From positions 1 through 40,181 of the forward strand of contig NZ_MLCO01000073.1 of the NCBI RefSeq assembly GCF_001982615.1: DNA of 40,181 bases. Direction: 5' to 3'. The notes under the pieces were generated by a model. The model was given only the letters and a program-made list of their open reading frames with translations. It searched no databases and was not told the origin of the DNA. Shown one piece after another: positions 33,698 to 40,181 of this stretch; the stretch's first letter is position 1; every line of letters begins with the position of its first letter. The translations under genes and the position numbers were made by a program. The stretch is from Teichococcus deserti (lineage in GTDB: Bacteria > Pseudomonadota > Alphaproteobacteria > Acetobacterales > Acetobacteraceae).

Positions 33698-33907
33698 TCA
33701 AGGGGGAGATTTCATTTTTCCGCGCGCGCAACGCTTGCCCGGGTCCTGCTTCGCCTGCGCGATCGCCGCGGCGCGGCGGCCGCTGCGGCAGGCGTCGCTG
33801 CAGAAGCGCACCTCGTCCCAGACCGCCGCCCATTTGCGGCGCCAGGCGAAGGGGCGGCCGCAGGCGGCGCAGGGCTTCTGCGGCAGCTCCGGCTTGCGAT
33901 GCGCCAT
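33698..33907 (-). CDS. DUF2256 small zinc-ribbon protein, 69 aa
   Basis: Small basic protein with a CPxCG-like zinc site: Cys13, Cys16, Cys36 and Cys40, in the family pattern KPCAACGRPFAWRRKW followed by VRFCSDACR. The C-terminal tail is Lys/Arg-rich. Function unknown; a nucleic-acid or protein-binding zinc knuckle is likely. Genes of this family are, from memory, often near photolyase/cryptochrome genes; here the FeS photolyase is 6.4 kb away. It lies upstream of tRNA-Glu on the same strand. Confidence 0.85.
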   Translation of the reverse strand: MAHRKPELPQKPCAACGRPFAWRRKWAAVWDEVRFCSDACRSGRRAAAIAQAKQDPGKRCARGKMKSPP

Positions 33908-33947
33908 GCTGTCCCTTCCCCGCCGCGACGAGCCTCCCGGCCGCCGG

Positions 33948-34235
33948 CTATTCGCCCAGGCGGATCTCGCCCACCTGCCGCGCCGAGCGCGGGTCGATCA
34001 GCAGGATGCGGCCGCCATCCGGGCGCTCGACCCAGACCGCCAGGCGGTTGTCGATCACCGCGATCTGGCCGATCCGCGTGCCCGCCGGCTGCCGCAGCGC
34101 CAGATCCGTGCTAACGCCGGCCGTCAGCCCGCTGGCGGCCGTGTTCATGCGCTGCACCAGCGCCACCACCAGCCCCACGGTGCCGACGATGATCAGCACC
34201 CCCATCACCGAAACCAGTATCTTGAGCCCGCGCAC
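33948..34235 (-). CDS. Small single-pass membrane protein, 95 aa
   Basis: One N-terminal transmembrane helix (about 5-28, ILVSVMGVLIIVGTVGLVVA) followed by a soluble, beta-rich tail with TRIGQIAVIDNRLAVWV and RILLIDPRSARQVGEI. It resembles small alphaproteobacterial membrane proteins of the DUF6476 kind; I am not certain of that family. The GTG at 34235 is chosen because it has AGAGGGG about 7 bases upstream and starts just before the helix; the frame is open further to 34421 but that part is antisense to rluD. It lies 40 bases upstream of the DUF2256 gene. Confidence 0.75.
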   Translation of the reverse strand: MRGLKILVSVMGVLIIVGTVGLVVALVQRMNTAASGLTAGVSTDLALRQPAGTRIGQIAVIDNRLAVWVERPDGGRILLIDPRSARQVGEIRLGE

Positions 34236-35250
34236 CGAAAACCCCTCTGCTTCCCAGCCCGATCCGGCGGCGACCGCCGCCGATGGCCCCTTCCACATCG
34301 CCGTCGCGGCGGAGCAGGCGGGGACGCGGCTGGACCGCCTGCTGGCCGGGGCGATAGGCACGTTGTCGCGTTCCCGCGTCAAGGCGCTGATCGAGGAAGG
34401 CCATGTGACGCGCGACGGCACGGTGGTGACGGACCCTTCCGAATCGGCCCGGGCCGGCGCCCGTTACACGCTGTTGCCGCCGCCCCCCGTGGCCGCGGCG
34501 CCGCAGGCCCAGGCGATGGACCTGACCATCCTGTTCGAGGACCGCCACCTGATCGTGCTGGACAAGCCCGCCGGGCTGGTCGTGCATCCGGCGCCGGGCA
34601 ATCTGGACGGCACCCTGGTCAACGCCCTGCTGGCCCATGCCGGCGACGAGCTGACCGGCATCGGCGGCGAGAAGCGGCCGGGCATCGTCCACCGCCTGGA
34701 CAAGGACACCTCGGGCGTCATGGTGGTGGCCAAGAGCGACACGGCGCATCAGGCGCTGTCCGCCGCCTTCGCAAGCCGCGACCTGGAGCGCGCCTACCTG
34801 GCCCTGGTCTGGGGCCTGCCCTCCCCGGGCTCGGGCGAGGTCGATGCGCCGATCGGCCGCCATCCCATGGATCGCAAGCGCATGGCGGTGGTCGCGCGCA
34901 ACGGCAAGCACGCGCTGACCCGCTATGCCACCGAGCGGGGCTGGGGCGCCGGCTGCGCCCTGGTCCGCTGCAACCTGGCCACCGGGCGGACGCATCAGAT
35001 CCGCGTGCACATGGCACACATCAACCATCCGCTGGTGGGCGACCCGGTCTATCTTCGCCGCCTGCCCGGCTCGGCCAAAGCGGTGCCGCAGCCGGCCCGC
35101 GACGCCCTCCTGGCCTTCCCGCGCCAGGCGCTGCATGCCGAGACGCTGGGCTTCCGCCACCCCGTCACCGGCGAGATGCTGCGCTTCCACGCGCCGCTGC
35201 CGCCGGACATGCAGGCGCTGCTCACATTGCTGGACGGTAACCCGTCGTAA
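34189..35250 (+). CDS. rluD: 23S rRNA pseudouridine synthase RluD
   Basis: Makes pseudouridines in helix 69 of 23S rRNA. The S4 RNA-binding domain (TRLDRLLAGAIGTLSRSRV, about 46-64) is followed by the catalytic domain with Asp171 in HRLDKDTSG, and RTHQIRVHMAHINHPLVGDP near the end. Start uncertain: ATG 34189 (353 aa) overlaps the divergent small membrane protein gene by 47 bases; the only later options before the S4 domain are a TTG at 34222. The stop is followed at once by a terminator. In many alphaproteobacteria rluD precedes rpoH, as here. Confidence 0.92.
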   Translation: MISTPITETSILSPRTENPSASQPDPAATAADGPFHIAVAAEQAGTRLDRLLAGAIGTLSRSRVKALIEEGHVTRDGTVVTDPSESARAGARYTLLPPPPVAAAPQAQAMDLTILFEDRHLIVLDKPAGLVVHPAPGNLDGTLVNALLAHAGDELTGIGGEKRPGIVHRLDKDTSGVMVVAKSDTAHQALSAAFASRDLERAYLALVWGLPSPGSGEVDAPIGRHPMDRKRMAVVARNGKHALTRYATERGWGAGCALVRCNLATGRTHQIRVHMAHINHPLVGDPVYLRRLPGSAKAVPQPARDALLAFPRQALHAETLGFRHPVTGEMLRFHAPLPPDMQALLTLLDGNPS

Positions 35251-35278
35251 CCCGACTATTACAGTCGGGATTTTCTTG
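35251..35278 (+). terminator. Rho-independent terminator of rluD
   Basis: CCCGACT / AGTCGGG stem (35251-35257 with 35263-35269), loop ATTAC, then ATTTTCTT. The stem begins at the base after the rluD stop codon. Confidence 0.85.
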
Positions 35279-35309
35279 CGCAACCTTCGAACAAGGGGTA
35301 GCGTTTGCC
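35275..35309 (+). promoter_or_regulatory. Candidate rpoH promoter
   Basis: TTGCGC, a 17-base spacer, then TAGCGT, directly after the rluD terminator and about 175 bases before the rpoH start. The -10 match is modest (3 of 6), so this is a guess based on position and spacing. The long leader up to 35476 could fold and adjust translation with temperature; no clear structure was established. Confidence 0.3.
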
Positions 35310-35476
35310 TGTCGCCAACGCCGGGTGCCGACACCATGGCGCGGCCGCCGAGCCTGTCCCTGTCCGTGACTCAGGGGTAGGGCGGCGCGTCAGGGCCCGA
35401 ACGGAAGCGACCCAGGACCCATGCCGGGGATCGCCGTCACAGGGGCTCCCGGCCGGTGCAGGAGGCAGTTCCAGTT

Positions 35477-36364
35477 ATGGCTTCCACTACTTCGATGATT
35501 CCGATGGCCCCCGAGGGCAACCTCTCCCGCTATCTGCAGGAGATCCGCAAGTTCCCGATGCTGTCGCCGGAGGAGGAATTCCGCCTGGCGAAGGATTGGA
35601 AGGATCAGGGCAACCAGCAGGCCGCGCATAAGCTCGTGACCTCGCATCTGCGTCTCGTGGCGAAGATCGCCATGGGCTACCGCGGCTACGGCCTGCCGGT
35701 GGGCGAGCTCATCAGCGAAGGCAATGTCGGCATGATGCAGGCGGTCCGCCGCTTCGATCCCGACCGGGGCTTCCGCCTGGCCACCTACGCCATGTGGTGG
35801 ATCCGCGCGGCAATCCAAGAGTACATCCTGCATTCCTGGTCGCTCGTGAAGATGGGCACCACCGCCGCGCAGAAGAAGCTGTTCTTCAACCTGCGCCGGC
35901 TGAAGGGGCAGATGGCTGCGCTCGAGGAAGGCGACCTCCAGCCCGAGCAGGTCGAGAAGATCGCCCGCGTGCTGCAGGTTCCCGAGCAGGACGTGGTCTC
36001 GATGAACCGCCGCCTGGCCTCGCCGGACAACTCGCTGAACGCGCCGGTGCGCGCCGACAGCGAGGGCGAGTGGCAGGACTGGCTGGTCGACGAGAGCGAG
36101 AGCCAGGAAACCGAGATCGCCGACCGGCAGGACATGTCGAACCGCCGGCAACTGCTCGGCGCCGCGCTGAAGACGCTGAACGAGCGGGAACGCCATATCC
36201 TGATCGAGCGGCGCCTGAAGGACGAGCCGACGACCCTGGAGGAGCTCTCGCAGCAGTACAACATCTCGCGCGAGCGCGTCCGCCAGATCGAGGTGCGCGC
36301 CTTCGAGAAGCTGCAGAAGAGCATGAAGACCCAGATCATGGAGCGGCGCCTGGCGGTCGACTGA
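35477..36364 (+). CDS. rpoH: RNA polymerase heat-shock sigma factor RpoH (sigma-32), 295 aa
   Basis: Directs RNA polymerase to heat-shock promoters. Region 2 has TYAMWWIRAAIQEYIL; the sigma-32-specific RpoH box QKKLFFNLR is at 132-140; region 4.2 helix-turn-helix is LEELSQQYNISRERVRQIEV. The ATG at 35477 has AGGAGG at 35460-35465, a rather long 11-base spacing; a GTG at 35456 is the alternative. The leader is about 200 bases after the rluD terminator, so the gene has its own promoter. The gene ends before a very long hairpin terminator. Confidence 0.96.
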   Translation: MASTTSMIPMAPEGNLSRYLQEIRKFPMLSPEEEFRLAKDWKDQGNQQAAHKLVTSHLRLVAKIAMGYRGYGLPVGELISEGNVGMMQAVRRFDPDRGFRLATYAMWWIRAAIQEYILHSWSLVKMGTTAAQKKLFFNLRRLKGQMAALEEGDLQPEQVEKIARVLQVPEQDVVSMNRRLASPDNSLNAPVRADSEGEWQDWLVDESESQETEIADRQDMSNRRQLLGAALKTLNERERHILIERRLKDEPTTLEELSQQYNISRERVRQIEVRAFEKLQKSMKTQIMERRLAVD

Positions 36365-36401
36365 CCGCCCGGCCTTCCTGCCCCCAGTTCCTGACGAGGC
36401 G

Positions 36402-36438
36402 ACGGCGCGGCTCCCACATGGGGGCCGCGCCGTTCTTC
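36402..36438 (+). terminator. Rho-independent terminator of rpoH
   Basis: A 14-bp stem with one wobble (36402-36415 with 36420-36433), ACAT loop, then TTCTTC. It starts 38 bases after the rpoH stop. It also lies just past the 3' end of the convergent DUF3140 gene, but has no T tract on that strand. Confidence 0.8.
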
Positions 36439-36449
36439 ATGGCGCCGGA

Positions 36450-36809
36450 TCAGCGCAGCGGGTCGTGCCCCCAGTTCATCAGCGAGTGCCGCCAGCGGCT
36501 GTCCTTGACGTCGCCGGAGGGACGCTGCGCCAGGTGGCGGTGCACATAGCCGATGACCTTGCGCATGTCGGCCTTGTCCTGCTCGGTCAGCGCCGCCTTG
36601 GCGGTGGCGCGGATCTCCAGGATGCGCTCGCCCATGTGGTGGCCGACCGCCTCCCCTTCCCCGGCCTTGGTGACCTTCTCGCCGCCCTTGGTCATGCCGA
36701 CCGAGCGGCTGGCCTCGCTGTCCAGCCACTTGCGCAGCCGGGCGGGGGGCATGTTCACCACCCGGCGGAACTCGGCATAGCTGTCGTCGCCATCCTTCTG
36801 CGCCGTCAT
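36450..36809 (-). CDS. DUF3140 protein, 119 aa
   Basis: Matches the DUF3140 pattern: EFRRVVNMPPARLRKWL, SVGM before a GESxGHxMG-like segment (EAVGHHMGERILEI), DMRKVIGYVHRHLAQRP, and the ending WRHSLMNWGHDPL. Function unknown. Soluble, with many charged residues and no signal. The start overlaps the end of the upstream DUF5872 gene by four bases (36806-36809), so the two are co-translated. Both families recur in stress-tolerant bacteria and soil organisms, from memory. It converges on rpoH. Confidence 0.88.
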   Translation of the reverse strand: MTAQKDGDDSYAEFRRVVNMPPARLRKWLDSEASRSVGMTKGGEKVTKAGEGEAVGHHMGERILEIRATAKAALTEQDKADMRKVIGYVHRHLAQRPSGDVKDSRWRHSLMNWGHDPLR

Positions 36810-37306
36810 GCCGCCCGCCCCAGCGCCGCCTCGAGCTGCACCTTGGTCATGCGCGACCGGCCGGGGATGTCGCGCTTGCGCGCCTCCGCCATCAGCGATT
36901 CCTTGGTGACGCCCTTGCGCGCCGCCGCGGCCTTCCGCGCGGCAGCCGCCGGCTGCCGGCTGAACTGCTTGCCTTTGGCAGTGTCCGCGCGCTTCTTCGC
37001 CGTGCTGCGGTCATATTCGGCGTCGGACAGCGTCTCCCGCGCCCGCCGCGGCAGGTAGCGCTCGCCGGTGTCGCCGCTCTTGGCCCCCGACTTGGTGCCC
37101 CAGCCCTCGGCCTCCCATTGCCGCAGGTGGTTGTCGCCATCCCGCTTGCCGCGATAGCCGCCGCCGGCCTTCTTGTATTCCTGCACCGCCAGCTGCGCCT
37201 TGCGCGCCGACCACTGCCCGGCCTTGCCGCCCTTCTCGCCCTTGGTGACGCGGGCCTTCACCCGGTCCCAGAGGGCCGGATCACTCTTCTGCGCTGCCGC
37301 AGCCAT
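36806..37306 (-). CDS. DUF5872 protein with C-terminal SAP/Rho-N-like motif, 166 aa
   Basis: The N-terminal 115 residues fit DUF5872: VKARVTKGEKGGKAGQWSAR followed by KAQLAV, YKKAGGGY, HLRQWEAEGWGTKSG, ERYLPRRA, and GKQFSRQP. A Lys/Ala-rich linker follows, then KESLMAEARKRDIPGRSRMTK, which resembles the helix-extended-helix of SAP or Rho N-terminal motifs that bind nucleic acid. Very basic overall. The start has GGGAGAAG six bases upstream. Function unknown; the composition suggests a nucleic-acid-associated protein. It is coupled to the DUF3140 gene. Related domains occur in some giant-virus proteins, as I recall. Confidence 0.85.
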   Translation of the reverse strand: MAAAAQKSDPALWDRVKARVTKGEKGGKAGQWSARKAQLAVQEYKKAGGGYRGKRDGDNHLRQWEAEGWGTKSGAKSGDTGERYLPRRARETLSDAEYDRSTAKKRADTAKGKQFSRQPAAAARKAAAARKGVTKESLMAEARKRDIPGRSRMTKVQLEAALGRAA

Positions 37307-37383
37307 GGTTGCTTCTCCCTGTCAGATGTCAGGAAAAAAGCCAGGACGGCAAAGCGGTTTCGGGAAGAGAAGACAGAGGCACG

Positions 37384-37426
37384 CCAGGGGAATGAATTCC
37401 CCTGGACCCCTTCTTCTTTCTGTCAG
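37384..37426 (+). repeat. Terminator-like palindromic repeat, copy C
   Basis: CCAGGGGAA / TTCCCCTGG stem (37384-37405, TGAA loop) followed by ACCCC, TTCTTCTTTCTGTCAG. Unlike copies A, B and D it is not just downstream of a gene on its own strand, and its T tract is interrupted, so it looks like a decayed or relocated copy. Confidence 0.65.
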
Positions 37427-37479
37427 ATTGCCATGCCAGGTGGTGAGGGGACGTGAAACGGCGCGACCGCCAGGACATG

Positions 37480-37504
37480 AAAAAAGGCGCCCCGCCGGGA
37501 CGCC
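37480..37504 (-). terminator. Rho-independent terminator downstream of purA
   Basis: On the minus strand GGCGTCCC / GGGGCGCC (37504-37497 with 37493-37486), 3-base loop, then six T (complement of 37480-37485). It stands about 100 bases past the purA stop, behind repeat copy D, which may give the operon two terminators in series. Confidence 0.85.
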
Positions 37505-37548
37505 CTGATGTGGATGCCGAAGGAGAACTGGTCCCGCAACGGCCGAAG

Positions 37549-37597
37549 ATCAGAAAAAAGATGGGGGTCCGGGGGAATTCCTTCCCCCGGCCTTGCC
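37549..37597 (-). repeat. Terminator-like palindromic repeat, copy D
   Basis: On the minus strand CCGGGGGAA-GGAA-TTCCCCCGG (37590-37569), then ACCCCCATC and six T (complement of 37554-37559). It begins 11 bases after the purA stop. The flank GGCAAGGCC is shared with copy B. Confidence 0.75.
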
Positions 37598-37607
37598 AAT
37601 CTTCTCT

Positions 37608-38897
<1,290 letters not shown>

Positions 38898-38899
38898 GG

Positions 38900-40045
38900 C
38901 TACGCAATCTCCTCGATCGGCGCGGCAAGTTCTCCGCGCAGGATGTGGCCGCAGCGCAGGCGCTGCGGCGTGTCGGCGGCCGAAAGCGCCGCCACCGTGA
39001 TGAAACCTTGCGCCCTGAGGCGCGCCGCCGCCACCGGATCGGTGCCGAGCGGAATGAAGACGCGGGCGGCGGGCGCCGCCGCCGGGGCTGCCCGGCGCAG
39101 CGCGTCCGGATAGAGGGTCATGCCCGTCGCCGCTTCCTCGCCCGAGCGGTAGCGGCCGCCGCGGGCCAGCTCGCCGGCGCTGCCGGGGCCATAGAGGGTG
39201 AAGGCGACGCCCACATGGTACTGCAGGCCGCGGAACTCGACCGGGTCCAGGGTGATGCGCAGCTCGGGCGCGCGGGCGCGGATGGCGGCGATCACGGCGG
39301 CGGCGTTGTCGGCGATGGCGCGGGCGGCGGGCGGCAGCTCGGCGGCTTCCAGCGCGGCGAGCGCCCCGTCGGCGGGGCCGGCCGCGGTCAGCAGCGCGGT
39401 CAGCCGGTTGGCCGGCGGCCCGGCGATGGCGGCGAGCTCGCGCACCGCGGCGGCATCCTTGCGGTCGAGGGCGCGGGCCAGGCGCAGCCGCTGCTCGCCC
39501 AGCACGCCGGCGGCGTCCAGCAGGGCCGGCGCCATGGTCGGCAGGGTGATGTCCAGGCTGGGCCGGGCGATGCCGATGGCGGCCAGCGCCTCGACCGCCA
39601 GCAGCGCGACCTCGGCATCGGCCTCGGGGCTGTCGGGGCCGATCAGCTCGATGCCGGTCTGCGGGATCTGCCGCTCGGGCGCCAGCTGGGTGCCGCGGAT
39701 GCGCAGGGCCTGGCCGGAATAGGACAGGCGCAGCGGGCGGGCGACATCGGCCAGCCGGGTCGCGGCGATGCGGGCGACCTGCGGCGTGGTGTCGGCGCGC
39801 AGGCCCAGCATGCGGTGGCTGTCGGGATCCATCAGCCGGAAGGTCTGGTCGGCCACCGCATGGCCGGACCCGGCCAGCAGCGAATCCTCGAATTCCAGCA
39901 GCGGCGGCTTGACCCGCTCATAGCCATGGCCGGCGAAGACCGCGAGCATCGCCTCGACCAGCGCCGCCTCATGCGCCGCCTCGGGCGGCAGCAGGTCGGT
40001 CAGGCCGGAAGGCAGCAGCGCGGGATTGGGCAGGTCTTCGGTCAT
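38900..40045 (-). CDS. hisZ: ATP phosphoribosyltransferase regulatory subunit HisZ, 381 aa
   Basis: Class II aminoacyl-tRNA-synthetase-like paralogue of HisRS that partners short-form HisG in the first step of histidine synthesis. Seen: [20 protein letters not shown] at the N-terminus, [14 protein letters not shown], the motif-2 equivalent [10 protein letters not shown], and ELIGPDS, with a degenerate C-terminal region lacking an anticodon-binding domain. The ATG at 40045 is chosen; the open frame extends to 40108 with unrelated Pro/Arg-rich residues. The short form of HisG must be encoded elsewhere. The remaining 136 bases of the window hold nothing I can identify. Confidence 0.94.
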   Translation of the reverse strand: MTEDLPNPALLPSGLTDLLPPEAAHEAALVEAMLAVFAGHGYERVKPPLLEFEDSLLAGSGHAVADQTFRLMDPDSHRMLGLRADTTPQVARIAATRLADVARPLRLSYSGQALRIRGTQLAPERQIPQTGIELIGPDSPEADAEVALLAVEALAAIGIARPSLDITLPTMAPALLDAAGVLGEQRLRLARALDRKDAAAVRELAAIAGPPANRLTALLTAAGPADGALAALEAAELPPAARAIADNAAAVIAAIRARAPELRITLDPVEFRGLQYHVGVAFTLYGPGSAGELARGGRYRSGEEAATGMTLYPDALRRAAPAAAPAARVFIPLGTDPVAAARLRAQGFITVAALSAADTPQRLRCGHILRGELAAPIEEIA

Positions 40046-40181
40046 GCGTCCAGGGCCAGGGTGCCGGGCTGGTGCCGGGCTTGGAGCGCCGCGGCGGTGC
40101 GACGGCAAACGGGGCGGTGTGTGGCAGCGCTGGCGCCGCGGGGCAAGGGCGGATCGCGCAGGCGGGGCATGACCGCGGCGG

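Larger units (their letters stand above)
37307..37607. other. Gene-free stretch between the DUF5872 gene and purA
   Basis: 301 bases without a supportable gene. It contains the promoter side of the DUF5872 gene, repeat copy C (plus orientation), a strong minus-strand terminator and repeat copy D (minus orientation). Short open frames across it on the plus strand translate the palindromes and look non-coding. Confidence 0.7.

Noticed and set aside
37307-37607. Possible CRISPR-like or short-gene content in the repeat-bearing gap
   Set aside because: The repeats are two inverted palindrome copies without regular spacing or spacers, and the short frames simply translate them.

Overview
The window is very GC-rich, densely coded chromosomal DNA from an alphaproteobacterium. 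The best guess is an Acetobacteraceae member such as a Roseomonas relative. This rests on composition, an alphaproteobacterial-type RpoH, the hisZ-purA pair, an AceE-like 800-residue transketolase, and a FeS-type photolyase. The taxonomic call is inference. I found no prophage, insertion sequence, CRISPR array or obvious defence island. It is a mostly core and metabolic region with a few uncharacterised genes.

Layout. 1-5.2 kb: the end of an aminotransferase, a small unknown gene, an AceE-like transketolase and a c-di-GMP phosphodiesterase (EAL). 5.2-8.2 kb (minus): malonyl-CoA decarboxylase and the NAD(P)HX repair enzyme. 8.3-15.5 kb (plus): an ABC ATPase/permease pair without its own binding protein, a complete TRAP transporter (dctP-dctQ-dctM, overlapping genes), a fused PcaD-PcaC enzyme and PcaB, forming part of the protocatechuate/beta-ketoadipate pathway. 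15.6-17.7 kb (minus): a chemoreceptor. 17.8-18.8 kb (plus): two tandem paralogous lipoproteins.

18.9-24.4 kb (plus): a DNA-repair run. It holds the Lhr-type helicase, the PdeM nuclease, a classical photolyase and a PPP-like metallophosphatase, the last three joined by ATGA overlaps. 24.5-27.3 kb: an FMN-dependent lactate dehydrogenase facing a second, iron-sulfur photolyase whose four ligand cysteines are all visible. 27.4-30.1 kb: a SixA-like phosphatase, a degenerate CYTH-CHAD protein and a nuclease-fold protein lacking two catalytic acids. 30.4-33.5 kb: citrate synthase with a good terminator, an unknown 217-residue protein behind an AT-rich leader, and a site-2-type protease.

33.6-40.2 kb: tRNA-Glu(CTC), a DUF2256 zinc ribbon, a small membrane protein, RluD, the heat-shock sigma factor RpoH, a DUF3140/DUF5872 gene pair, then hisZ-purA on the minus strand.

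No single spectacular new system stands out. The best leads are a four-copy family of terminator-like palindromes placed at gene ends, the DUF3140/DUF5872 pair, the nuclease-like protein with lost catalytic residues, the degenerate CYTH-CHAD protein, and the unknown gene at 32.0 kb with its palindromic AT-rich leader.
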